From Promethearchaeota archaeon (GTDB taxonomy: Archaea > Asgardarchaeota > Lokiarchaeia > Sigyniarchaeales > SOKP01), in NCBI GenBank assembly GCA_019058365.1, contig JAHPZE010000008.1, positions 89,651 through 153,650 of the forward strand: a stretch of DNA of 64,000 nucleotides. The letters run 5' to 3'. Position numbers and translations under genes: made by a program. The notes under the pieces were generated by a model that was not told the origin of the DNA, searched no databases, and saw only the letters and a program-made list of their open reading frames with translations. Each line of letters opens with the position of its first letter. The first letter of the stretch is position 1. Shown piece by piece: positions 52,349 through 61,178 of the stretch.

Positions 52349-53164
52349 TCATTTTTTTGCTTGTTTCAATAAATAATCTGCCACAAATTTATGGCCATCT
52401 TTAATATAATTAAAATTTGGAGTACAGTTTATATCAGTTAGAAAGAATTGCCCTTTTGATTTTAGAAAGTCTAATGAAGTCACTTTTAAATCCATTACTT
52501 CCATTGCCTTATAACAATACTCTTTTAATTCAGAAATCTCATCAATTTCTCTTCTCGATTCAGTTTTATTAGGATTAACAAGTATAGGCAATTGTTTAAA
52601 AAAGTAAATTCCATCCCCAATCCCATAGATCTTATATTCCCATTTACTTTTAATAAATTTTTGATAATAAAGATAATTATATTTCGGATCAATTTTGTCA
52701 ACTTCATTTAAAGCTCTCTCATCAGCTACTATAATTCGTCCATTTTCTTTATGTATTATTGGTTTAAATTTGTAATTTTTTTGATCTATAATATTTTTTA
52801 TAATATAATCCCTGAATGGTGGAATACTTCCTTTAGGATTTAATGAAAAGTCAGCAATAGGGATTCCTGCCTTTTTTAAATAAACACTATTTAAAAATCT
52901 ATTGATTGCCAACCAGGTACCTTTATAAGAGTTAACTACTGGAATAGAAGTACATTCTTCAATAGATTTAGCTAAAGTTAATACTAAATCTCCTTTGGCC
53001 TTAAGAAAGAATAAGTCTTCATCGTAATTTATATTCTCACTATTAAAGAGAAAGTTCGCTTCAATATATATTCTTACATCTGCTTTAGACTTTAGATATT
53101 CTAGAAAATTTGCCACTTTGTACTTTAAATGATAATTATCAATAATTATTCCTATTTTTTTCAA
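52349..53164 (-). CDS. ATP-grasp ligase/kinase B
   Basis: A 271-residue ATP-grasp protein. The N-terminal strand KKIGIIIDNYHLKYK is followed by a helical pre-domain. The ATP-binding lysine segment is NYKFKPIIHKENGRIIV, then the hinge YYQKFIKSKWEYKIYGIGDG and the metal site VTSLDFLKS, LTDINCTPNF. DINCTPNF is close to the ITPK-type DxNxFP, and EYKIYGIGD parallels KVYVIGD. It likely transfers phosphate to a small molecule or forms an amide. It begins the operon with ATP-grasp A and the HAD phosphatase. Confidence 0.8.
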   Translation of the reverse strand: MKKIGIIIDNYHLKYKVANFLEYLKSKADVRIYIEANFLFNSENINYDEDLFFLKAKGDLVLTLAKSIEECTSIPVVNSYKGTWLAINRFLNSVYLKKAGIPIADFSLNPKGSIPPFRDYIIKNIIDQKNYKFKPIIHKENGRIIVADERALNEVDKIDPKYNYLYYQKFIKSKWEYKIYGIGDGIYFFKQLPILVNPNKTESRREIDEISELKEYCYKAMEVMDLKVTSLDFLKSKGQFFLTDINCTPNFNYIKDGHKFVADYLLKQAKK

Positions 53165-53409
53165 AAATTTTACCTTTGAAGCCTTTTTTTAAAAAAAAAA
53201 AGGTTTTTTTCTATTTCATTAAATAAAAAAAATATATAATTTAAATACAATTAAAATAAAATTTTAAACCTTTTAACATAGAGTACAGACAATGGGATCT
53301 TTAAAAATTCGAGACTTTTTTCTACAAACACATTCTAAATTACTAATTAATCAATATATTTATATACCATAATTAACTCATAATTTATCAAATTAATAGG
53401 GTTTTATAC

Positions 53410-54324
53410 GTGTCAAATAAGTTTAGTAGAATTTATATAGGCTCTATTTGTAATCGCGATCTCGAAATATTTGAAGAGATCAAAAAGTTTTTTAATAAGA
53501 ACTATAATATCTCGATAATCAATCTTTTAAAAAAGGATTCTAATATATTTAGCGTTAAACATTTCAAGAAACAAATTAAGAAATACCCTATATCATTTAT
53601 AATTGTCAAATTATTCTCTGAAAAAGATAATCAAGAAATTTACGAAACGATAAGAGAGATAACCCCTGATATCCCTCTTTTAAATAGTTTAGATGCAGTC
53701 CAGACATGTGAAAGTAGAAGAGATACATTTAGAAGTATTGAGCAAAAAAGTAAGAAAATATGTGTCCCTCGTTGTTATTACTCTTTTAAAGAAGCCTTTG
53801 AAGCTTGTTCTAATGGTATTAAAATAGTGATTAAATTGGATAGACATAATATCCCAGACTTACCAAAAGATGATAGAATTATTGGTATAGCTAAAAATTC
53901 ACATGATTTTAAAGAACTAACAAAAAAGTTTAAAGAAAATGAGTTATTTTTCCAAGAATATTTAGGTAAATTCGATATTATCTACAAAATATATGTAATT
54001 GGCCGGTGGACAGTTTCAATAACTTCCCATAATCGATTACGACAAAAAGAAAATTTATCTCCCTTAGAACTGATTCATATTCGTGTACCAATTGACAAAC
54101 AATTAAAGAGACGAATATTACGATTAGGCAGAAAAATGGGGCTCTCAATTTTTGGTATTGATTACATATTAACAAATGAAGGAAATCCATATATTATAGA
54201 TGTTAATGATTTTCCAAGTTTTAGAAGTATTCCTGAAGCAGTGAGTCTAATATCAGATTATGTATATAACATTTTACTATTACGACAACAAATCTATAAA
54301 ACACGTGTTTCAGTTAGAGGTTAA
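53410..54324 (+). CDS. ATP-grasp kinase, ITPK-like
   Basis: A 304-residue ATP-grasp protein. The ATP-binding Lys is K142 in IVIKLDRH; the hinge FFQEYL ends at 185; YKIYVIGRW at 192-200 parallels the ITPK segment KVYVVGD; the metal-binding end is IFGIDYI (D251) and YIIDVNDFPSF at 261-271. The motif DxNxFPSF is typical of inositol 1,3,4-trisphosphate 5/6-kinase (ITPK) proteins as I know them. It begins with GTG 53410 with AGG upstream and a TATA-like TATATTTATATA at about 53355. It is divergent from ATP-grasp B and convergent with inositol-3-phosphate synthase, so an inositol-phosphate role is plausible but not proven. Confidence 0.75.
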   Translation: MSNKFSRIYIGSICNRDLEIFEEIKKFFNKNYNISIINLLKKDSNIFSVKHFKKQIKKYPISFIIVKLFSEKDNQEIYETIREITPDIPLLNSLDAVQTCESRRDTFRSIEQKSKKICVPRCYYSFKEAFEACSNGIKIVIKLDRHNIPDLPKDDRIIGIAKNSHDFKELTKKFKENELFFQEYLGKFDIIYKIYVIGRWTVSITSHNRLRQKENLSPLELIHIRVPIDKQLKRRILRLGRKMGLSIFGIDYILTNEGNPYIIDVNDFPSFRSIPEAVSLISDYVYNILLLRQQIYKTRVSVRG

Positions 54325-54362
54325 AACTTGAGATAGTAGTTTATTCATAACATATAAACTAC

Positions 54363-55454
54363 TTATCGCTCTCGTTTATTTTCTAAAAACTCTAAAAGTC
54401 TCTTTTTAGCAACATAATCATCTAATTGTTCTGGAGGATGTTTTGCAAAAAAAGAGCATGCAGAATGAAGTATTCCCCCCATTTTTCTATCCTTCGCAAT
54501 TTTACTAATCCTAATGCAATCTGCAATAATTCCTGCGGAATTATTACCATCTTCTACAAACATTGTAATATCAATTCTGACTGGTGCTCCTCCAAAAACT
54601 CTTCCTTCCAGCCTCATATAAGCCTCTTTTTGATTTTTTAGAAAAGGAATATAATCTACAGCAGAAATTCGGCAGTCTATCATATCTCGATTCGGGAGAT
54701 TAGCAATTACTGCTTCAGTTTTAGATTGGCGTTTTCCTTTTTCGTATCTCAATGATCCATCTGGCATCGGGGTTAACAAATTGCAAAAATCGCTAGAACC
54801 ACCCCAATCTAGTTGAATTGTTTTATCTAATATAGCTCCCCGCATTGGAAAGAGATTAGTTAAAGCTCTATGAATGATTGTGGCTCCAATTTGGGATTTT
54901 ACATCGTCTCCCATTAAGGAAAGGCTTTTTTCTTCAGCTTTTTTAACTATTTCTGGATCTTTTACTACGTGTGAAGGCATTCCATTTACAACACATGAGC
55001 CGGCTTCAAGTGCACTCATAGCATAATATTTTACAGCTTCATGCGATCCTGTTGGAAGGAGGATTACAGTAACATCTGTATTTCTATTTTTTATTTCATT
55101 AATGATGTTCACAGGTTTTTGATTATTGTCTACGGGTACTATGTTTTTAATATTGCTGTCTAAACCATCTATAATTGGGCCTTTTACAACAGGAGCATTT
55201 AAATAATCGGGTTCAAATAGCTTCATATTACAATTAGGGTCTGCAAAAATAGCTTTACTTAAATCTTTACCCACTTTATCAGAATTAACATCAATTCCTA
55301 AAACAAAATTAATATCATTAATACTATATTGTTTAATTTCTGGTAAAGTACCTATAATTTTGTCAGGATTTTTTTTATAATTCTCAATACCTTGAACTAA
55401 TGCGCTAGCTACATCGCCAACTCCAATTAGGCACACATTAATTTTTGATGCCAT
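54363..55454 (-). CDS. ino1: Inositol-3-phosphate synthase (INO1/MIPS)
   Basis: A 363-residue myo-inositol-1-phosphate synthase, which converts glucose 6-phosphate to 1L-myo-inositol 1-phosphate via NAD-linked oxidation. The NAD motif is IGVGDVASALVQGI (about 10-22). GDDVKSQIGATIIHR, MRLEGRVFGGAPVRID and the NSAG near 308 are the conserved core. Length is that of archaeal forms. Archaea use the product for phosphatidylinositol-type lipids (archaetidylinositol). Here it lies between ATP-grasp kinases. Start ATG 55454. The intergenic 55455-55793 is a divergent promoter region. Confidence 0.95.
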   Translation of the reverse strand: MASKINVCLIGVGDVASALVQGIENYKKNPDKIIGTLPEIKQYSINDINFVLGIDVNSDKVGKDLSKAIFADPNCNMKLFEPDYLNAPVVKGPIIDGLDSNIKNIVPVDNNQKPVNIINEIKNRNTDVTVILLPTGSHEAVKYYAMSALEAGSCVVNGMPSHVVKDPEIVKKAEEKSLSLMGDDVKSQIGATIIHRALTNLFPMRGAILDKTIQLDWGGSSDFCNLLTPMPDGSLRYEKGKRQSKTEAVIANLPNRDMIDCRISAVDYIPFLKNQKEAYMRLEGRVFGGAPVRIDITMFVEDGNNSAGIIADCIRISKIAKDRKMGGILHSACSFFAKHPPEQLDDYVAKKRLLEFLENKRER

Positions 55455-55793
55455 AATATTTTCTAATATAAAATGATAATATTTAAATCATTTTAAAAAA
55501 GCATTAAGCTTTAAAATACTTAGTTATTAAAAACAAACAAAATTGACATAATACAGATAAGATTTTTATCGAGATTTTAATCTACACAAAATAAGTTAGA
55601 TTTTTTTGATAATATTTTAGATATTTGTGTTTGAAAAATTTTATTTAATACTAATTTTAAATTAAATTTATTAAATTTTTCAATTTTTTACAAATATCTA
55701 CAAAGGATATAATAAAAATTAGGAGTTTTGGTGATTTAAATAGAATTTAATTTTATTACTTTAAATCTGATTCTTTTAATTGTACTCTTTTTA
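55455..55793. other. Noncoding divergent promoter region
   Basis: AT-rich region between inositol-3-phosphate synthase (-) and the glycoside-hydrolase-like gene (+). AGGAG at 55721-55725 and GGTGAT at 55730-55735 look like Shine-Dalgarno sequences for a start at or before 55740. An in-frame extension of 18 codons (EFNFITLNLIL... LFL, all hydrophobic) precedes the ATG at 55794, starting with ATA at 55740 after an in-frame TAA. No other element is clear. Confidence 0.55.
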
Positions 55794-58175
55794 ATGCTAT
55801 TTATTATTATCATATATTTACTCTTACCTTGGATTTTTAATCTATTTGTTTCTCCAAAATTTAATGCTAGCTATATCTTTAACTCAAAGGATTTTAAAAC
55901 GAAAGAAAAATTGAAATCACTTCAAAATCAAGAGCACACATTTCAAATAGATTTTGAAAGCACCCTTGGAACATACTTAATTTCATTTGGTACAAAAAAA
56001 GAATTCATAAATGGAAATATAAAAATAAGGCATAAATCAAACGAATATTGTAATTGTGATACTTTAAAAACCCATACTAAGTTACTTAAATTAATCTCTA
56101 CTACTGAAGGAGATGGAAATGATAAATTAGGCGTATTCAAAACTATAAATGCCAGATTTCGATTAGAAGATGAAGATAGATTTGTAAATATATCAATAAA
56201 GCATTATAATCAGCAAAACTTCATTCTATTTGAGTTTCTTATTCCAGAAGGTTTAGAAAACACTTCTTCAGGCAAAAATTCAGAACTTATTACATCATTC
56301 CCTTCATTTCTCAACATAAGTACTAATATAAAAATATTTACTTTTAGGAATACGATATTTTGTCCTCCTTCTAGAAAAATTGGTGCTACATCTGCCCCTG
56401 TTTTATTTTATGATGATGATTTAAACTGTTTTGTATTATCCCCACTGGATGGTTTTTTAAACACAATGATCTCACAGGATAAAAATAATAGAATCTCTTG
56501 CGGTATCCAAGGAGAAATTAAAGAATTGCCAAAGAATTTTTCGCAAAGATTTATTCTTCTTTATAGTAAAGGGATAAATAAATCATTAGAACGGTTGGGA
56601 GATATTTTATTAAGATATCATGGTTCTAAGCGTAAGAGTCTTTATGCTAATGTCGTTACTTCATATTTAGGATACTGGACTGATAATGGAGGGTACTATT
56701 ATTATAACACAGAGAAAGGAATGAATTATGAAGAAACAATGATGACAATTAAGGAATATTTCGATAAGAATAATATACCGATAAATTATTACAATTTTGA
56801 TAGTTGGTGGTATTTAAAACATACAAATAAGATTTTTACAACACTATTTAGACCTCTTGTTCGATTGATGGGAGGAGGACTATATGGTAATACATTACGT
56901 TGGGAAGTTGATCCAAAAAATTTCTCAACAGATTTAAAAACATTCCATCGTGAAAAATTTCAAAAGCCAATTTCAGCTCATAGTCGACGCTGGGATGCGA
57001 GATCTCCATATGTTGAAAAATTTGAGTTTGAGACGTACAAAAATCATGCTATTCCTCTGAAAAAAAAATTCTGGGAATGGTTAATGAACCATGCTAAAGA
57101 AAGTGGCATTGAAGTTTATGAACAAGATTGGATGAAAAATCAAATTGCTAGTCTTCCAATTTTAAGACAAAATTTTAATGCTCAAGATGATTGGTTGAAT
57201 AATATGGCTATATCTGCTAAGGAAAATGAGATTGATGTGTACTATTGCATGCAAACTCCTGGAATCTTGCTATATAGTATAAAGCATTCAAATATTAATA
57301 TTTCTCGGTGTTCAGGGGATTATAATCATAGATGGCCTTTAACTTATAGATTTATTCACTCTACTCAAACGAATATACTATTTAATGCTTTAGGAATTAA
57401 TTCCCATCCAGATGTATTCCGTTCAAAAACAATGGAAAATGTTAAATTTAGACCATTTGGTGAGAAATTTCCTAATTTTAACTGTCTTTATCAAATATTA
57501 AATGCTGGAGTTGTGGCTCCTGGAGATAAAAAAGAAAATCTTAATTGGCCACTTCTAAAAGAGACATGCAGAAATGACGGATTATTACTGAAACCTGATA
57601 AGCCATTAACTGCAAATGATTTAATGTTTAAGAAACATAAAAAATATTATATTTGTGATACTTATACCAAAATAAATAACTTAACTTGGAGCTATATCTT
57701 AATTTCTAATATCTGGCCAAAAAGAGTCAAAGAAACATTTTTTACACTGAAAGAACTAGGATTTGAGAAAGAAGATTATATTATATACGATTATCATTCT
57801 GGTATCTCAAATCGAATTAAGTTTGATGAGTTTATTGAAGTAGGTCGATTGAGAAGATATGGTTACAAATATTATATAATTAGTCCTATCACGTTAAATG
57901 GAATGTCTTTAATTGGATGCCCTGATAAATTTATTACTTGTTCGGGAAAATTAATCTTAGAAGTTAATGCTACCGAGGATTCCTTAAATTTTTTAGTCGA
58001 GAACATAAGAGACACAGTTGTTAAATTATTAATTTACTCAGAAAAAAGACCAAGTTCAATTCAAGTGGATAATGAGTTAATAAATTCATGGAATTATAAT
58101 AAGGAAATTAATATAATAGAATTAAATTTAATGTTTGATAAATTTAATAAAAAAGAAGTTTTAATCCATAAATAA
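55794..58175 (+). CDS. Membrane-anchored glycoside-hydrolase-like protein
   Basis: A 793-residue protein with an N-terminal hydrophobic anchor (MLFIIIIYLLLPWIFNLF) and a large domain. Residues about 40-270 are beta-rich; about 285-650 form a TIM-barrel-like region with GYWTDNGGYYYYNTEKG, INYYNFDSWWYLK and EVYEQDWMKNQ, which place Asp residues where GH31/GH36-like alpha-galactosidases carry them; the rest is beta-sandwich-like. I do not assign a family number. The start may lie upstream at ATA 55740 if the hydrophobic extension is real. It is 20 bases from the ITPK-like gene downstream on the same strand, so an operon is likely. Its site of action is outside or at the membrane, probably on a glycan. 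Confidence 0.65.
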   Translation: MLFIIIIYLLLPWIFNLFVSPKFNASYIFNSKDFKTKEKLKSLQNQEHTFQIDFESTLGTYLISFGTKKEFINGNIKIRHKSNEYCNCDTLKTHTKLLKLISTTEGDGNDKLGVFKTINARFRLEDEDRFVNISIKHYNQQNFILFEFLIPEGLENTSSGKNSELITSFPSFLNISTNIKIFTFRNTIFCPPSRKIGATSAPVLFYDDDLNCFVLSPLDGFLNTMISQDKNNRISCGIQGEIKELPKNFSQRFILLYSKGINKSLERLGDILLRYHGSKRKSLYANVVTSYLGYWTDNGGYYYYNTEKGMNYEETMMTIKEYFDKNNIPINYYNFDSWWYLKHTNKIFTTLFRPLVRLMGGGLYGNTLRWEVDPKNFSTDLKTFHREKFQKPISAHSRRWDARSPYVEKFEFETYKNHAIPLKKKFWEWLMNHAKESGIEVYEQDWMKNQIASLPILRQNFNAQDDWLNNMAISAKENEIDVYYCMQTPGILLYSIKHSNINISRCSGDYNHRWPLTYRFIHSTQTNILFNALGINSHPDVFRSKTMENVKFRPFGEKFPNFNCLYQILNAGVVAPGDKKENLNWPLLKETCRNDGLLLKPDKPLTANDLMFKKHKKYYICDTYTKINNLTWSYILISNIWPKRVKETFFTLKELGFEKEDYIIYDYHSGISNRIKFDEFIEVGRLRRYGYKYYIISPITLNGMSLIGCPDKFITCSGKLILEVNATEDSLNFLVENIRDTVVKLLIYSEKRPSSIQVDNELINSWNYNKEINIIELNLMFDKFNKKEVLIHK

Positions 58176-58195
58176 CATAAATAGTATATGAAAAT

Positions 58196-59089
58196 ATGGT
58201 CAAAAAAATAGTATTTTCCGCAAAACAAGACCATGAAGTGGTTAAAAAGCTAATTAGTAAATTAAAAAAGATAAAAAAATTTGATTTATTGCTCCATGAT
58301 CCTTCAAAAGAGTTTTTCTGCCTTTCTGATATGCCTAAGTACTTTAAAAGTGCAGATCTAATTATTGCAAAAGTAAGAAATGAGTGTTCTATTGATTTAC
58401 TACACTTCGCTAAATTATATAATATACCAACTTTACATAATGTAGAGACAGTTTTAACGTGTAAAAACAAAATTGCTCTTGATTTTGCATTAAGGAAAGC
58501 ACTAAACACCCATCAAAAGGAATTAAGAAATTTTTCAATCCCCAAATCATGGAATCAATCTTTATCAAATATACCTCTATTTAAAAAGTGGGCTTTGCCC
58601 AAATTACCCATAGTTATTAAGAGTCATTATCAACATGATAAATATAATAGATTTAATTTTTTAGTTCAACATATCGATGAAGTTGATACATTTATCGAAA
58701 AATATAAAGAGTTCCTATATTATGATGTATACATTCAGAAATTTATCGAGTGTGATGGTATTGAGAGAAAGGTATATGTAATAGGTGATAGAGTTTTCGG
58801 TATTAAAAGGGAAAATCCTATTTATAAATATTTAAGAGAAAAACCCGAAAGCATTGATGTTGAATTGCTTGAAAGAGAGGAATTTGAAATTACAGAAGAT
58901 ATCTATAAATTATCAAAAATTTTATCTACAGAGCTAAATCTTAAGATTTTTGGATTTGATTTAGTAAGACCTTTAGACCAAGATAAATTTTACCTTATTG
59001 ATTTAAATGATTTTCCCAGTTTTAGAGGAATTCCCAATATTGAAAAAGAGTTAATGAATTATATTGAAAACTATGCTTTAACTCTTTAA
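58196..59089 (+). CDS. ATP-grasp kinase, ITPK-like
   Basis: A 297-residue ATP-grasp protein, the strongest ITPK-like member. The ATP-binding Lys is K142 (IVIKSHY); QKFIE is at 181-185; RKVYVIGDRVFGIKRENPI runs from 191, which parallels KVYVVGDxxxxVKRxSLPD of plant and animal ITPK1; the metal site is IFGFDLV (261-267) and LIDLNDFPSF (277-286), with D279 and N281. ITPK transfers phosphate between inositol phosphates. It follows the glycoside-hydrolase-like gene by 20 bases and ends overlapping by 4 bases with the convergent uppP. ITPK-like genes have been reported in Asgard archaea as I recall, without certainty. Confidence 0.8.
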   Translation: MVKKIVFSAKQDHEVVKKLISKLKKIKKFDLLLHDPSKEFFCLSDMPKYFKSADLIIAKVRNECSIDLLHFAKLYNIPTLHNVETVLTCKNKIALDFALRKALNTHQKELRNFSIPKSWNQSLSNIPLFKKWALPKLPIVIKSHYQHDKYNRFNFLVQHIDEVDTFIEKYKEFLYYDVYIQKFIECDGIERKVYVIGDRVFGIKRENPIYKYLREKPESIDVELLEREEFEITEDIYKLSKILSTELNLKIFGFDLVRPLDQDKFYLIDLNDFPSFRGIPNIEKELMNYIENYALTL

Positions 59090-59931
59090 GGAATTATTAA
59101 AAAGGGAACTATAATTAAGTATGCGATAACTCCGTAAGAAATACAAAAATACCCAAAACTAATTTTCTGAGCTACACGGAGTAAAATTTCAATGGTTATA
59201 TAACCTATTAAAAAACTTATAATTGTCATTAAAATGATTAAAAATGGATCTATTAACCCGAAAACTGAACCTTCTCCAAAAATAATATCAACTATTATTG
59301 ATGCAATAGCAACTGGTACTGACATTAAAAAGCTTAACCTTAACGCAGTGTCTTGGTTATAATTTTCTAATAAAACTGAAGATACGGTGACTCCTGAACG
59401 GGAAATCCCAGGTAAAATTGAGATACCTTGAACTAAGCCCACTAAAAAACTATCTTTAGTGATCTCAATTGGGAGAGTATCTTCAAGAGTACTTTTTCCA
59501 TAGATTTTTCGTGTTTTAAGCAAAATAACACCAGTAATAATTAATAATCCTGAAATAATTAGTGTTATTAAGTCTCCTTGGATGGCGGTAAATGCTCCTG
59601 AAATAACTATTCTAAATATAAAATAGAGAGGTAGGGCTGTAATTGCGGTTCCAATCGTAGCATAAATAAGCCAATTTCTTTTTTTAATCTCGATATCATC
59701 CACGATGTATGTTTTTGGTAAAAAACTTTTAAATATTTTAACAAAATCAGTTCTAAATTTTAATAAAACAGCAAAAGTAGTACCTAAATGTAACCAAATT
59801 GCAAGACTGTATGCTTCTTCGGCAGAAATACCAAATAAATTCATGGATATAATAAATGTCTGACCACTTGATGATATAGGGAGCCATTCAAAAATCCCTT
59901 GTAATATTGCAATAATTACATATTCAATCAT
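59086..59931 (-). CDS. uppP: Undecaprenyl/polyprenyl-diphosphate phosphatase UppP (BacA)
   Basis: A 281-residue membrane protein of the BacA/UppP family, which recycles polyprenyl diphosphate carriers. The two signature loops are present: GIFEWLPISSSGQTFI near the start, and SILPGISRSGVTVSSVLL in the second half, with their Glu, Ser and Arg residues. About seven or eight hydrophobic segments are seen. In archaea it would act on dolichol-type phosphate carriers for glycosylation. It is separated by 3 bases from the low-molecular-weight phosphatase gene upstream, so they form an operon. Confidence 0.92.
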   Translation of the reverse strand: MIEYVIIAILQGIFEWLPISSSGQTFIISMNLFGISAEEAYSLAIWLHLGTTFAVLLKFRTDFVKIFKSFLPKTYIVDDIEIKKRNWLIYATIGTAITALPLYFIFRIVISGAFTAIQGDLITLIISGLLIITGVILLKTRKIYGKSTLEDTLPIEITKDSFLVGLVQGISILPGISRSGVTVSSVLLENYNQDTALRLSFLMSVPVAIASIIVDIIFGEGSVFGLIDPFLIILMTIISFLIGYITIEILLRVAQKISFGYFCISYGVIAYLIIVPFLIIP

Positions 59932-59934
59932 TTT

Positions 59935-60414
59935 TTAAAACTCAAATCTGTTTAATCCTTTCATTAAATATTCAATAATCTCATTACGCGTTTCTCTAAA
60001 TCCCTCAAGTTCTTTCATTGACGGATCTTCAATATCACCATTTTCTCCAGCAAATTCTTTGATTGTTAATATTTCTTTGGTATCTATGTTAAAAAATTCA
60101 TAGATTTCTTTTTTATGTTTACCAGTCAATGTGAGAATCAGATCAGCATCTTCAAGAATTTCAGGATGTTTCTTCAAATCGATTGAGAATGAATTTTCTG
60201 ATAATTTAATTCCTACCTCCTCCATAGCCATTCTGGCATCCAATGATATCAACATACCATCTCTAGCATGTGATGATATACCACATGACTTTACTTTAAT
60301 ATCTAAATTACATTTTAAGAAAAAATCTTTTAAAAATCCCTCAGCCATACAACTTCTAGCCGTGTTTACACTACAAACTATTAATATTGATTTATAATGA
60401 AATTTATTTTTCAT
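59935..60414 (-). CDS. Low-molecular-weight phosphotyrosine phosphatase-like protein
   Basis: A 159-residue LMW-PTP/arsenate-reductase-fold protein. The P-loop C(x5)R is CSVNTARS at about residue 14-21, and the catalytic Asp is in EDPSMKELEGF. Members remove phosphate from tyrosine or reduce arsenate; the DPS loop favours the phosphatase type (Wzb-like). It is in an operon with uppP (3-base gap), as also found in bacterial polysaccharide gene groups, which hints at control of glycan or lipid-carrier metabolism. No tyrosine kinase is nearby. Confidence 0.88.
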   Translation of the reverse strand: MKNKFHYKSILIVCSVNTARSCMAEGFLKDFFLKCNLDIKVKSCGISSHARDGMLISLDARMAMEEVGIKLSENSFSIDLKKHPEILEDADLILTLTGKHKKEIYEFFNIDTKEILTIKEFAGENGDIEDPSMKELEGFRETRNEIIEYLMKGLNRFEF

Positions 60415-60453
60415 TATATGGAGGAAAAGATAGATGTAAAATAACTATTTTTA

Positions 60454-61128
60454 TTACTTAAAACTCTCATTGTTTACGAATTTAATTCCCGTCTTTTTCA
60501 TAGTTTCTAGAGCAGTTTTAATATTTCCTTCTGGTAAATCAACACCTCTAGTCAGATCTACTAAAAAATAGGCTTTATAACCAAAGTTAAAACCATCCAA
60601 AGCAGTGTAATAGCAACAATAATCTAATGCTAAACCACATACAAAAATTCTTTTAATTTTTTTTGAGTTTAAATATTCTCTTAAACCTGTTTCAGATTTC
60701 TTGTCATTATCTTGGAATCCAGAATAACTATCAACACTCGGATTCATTCCTTTTTTAATTACCTTATCAGCCAAATCAACTTTTAAATCCTTATGGAACT
60801 TTGCTCCCTTAGTACCTTGAATACAATGATCCGGCCATAAGATTGGGCCTATAGCTCTATTATCAGATATATATTCATCACCTGGAGATTTTCCAGGATG
60901 ATTACTAGCAAAAGATAAATGTTTTTTTGGGTGCCAATCCTGAGTTAACACCACTTGTGCTGTCTTTTTTTTGAATAATTTAGCAATATCATTAATCCCA
61001 TTTATGATTTGATCTCCTTCCTCTACTGGTAAAGATCCTCCGGGGATAAAATCATATTGCATATCCACAATTATTAAGGCATCGTTCTTATCAATCTTAA
61101 TATTTTTTTCAAATTCAACATGTTCCAT
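60454..61128 (-). CDS. pncA: Nicotinamidase / pyrazinamidase-like hydrolase
   Basis: A 224-residue isochorismatase-fold amidase. The catalytic Asp is in IIVDMQYDF, the Lys in VIKKGMNPSVDSYSGF, and the nucleophile Cys in CGLALDYCC. Zinc ligands are in DWHPKKH. WPDHCIQGTKGAKFH is the usual conserved block. It converts nicotinamide to nicotinate for NAD salvage. All catalytic residues are present, in contrast to the related protein at 20875-21744. The sirtuin at 3224 releases nicotinamide, which this enzyme would recycle. Upstream and downstream regions contain only AT-rich gaps. Confidence 0.93.
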   Translation of the reverse strand: MEHVEFEKNIKIDKNDALIIVDMQYDFIPGGSLPVEEGDQIINGINDIAKLFKKKTAQVVLTQDWHPKKHLSFASNHPGKSPGDEYISDNRAIGPILWPDHCIQGTKGAKFHKDLKVDLADKVIKKGMNPSVDSYSGFQDNDKKSETGLREYLNSKKIKRIFVCGLALDYCCYYTALDGFNFGYKAYFLVDLTRGVDLPEGNIKTALETMKKTGIKFVNNESFK

Positions 61129-61178
61129 TATATAGTCACAACTATAATTTCATTGAATACAATACATCATAGTATTAA

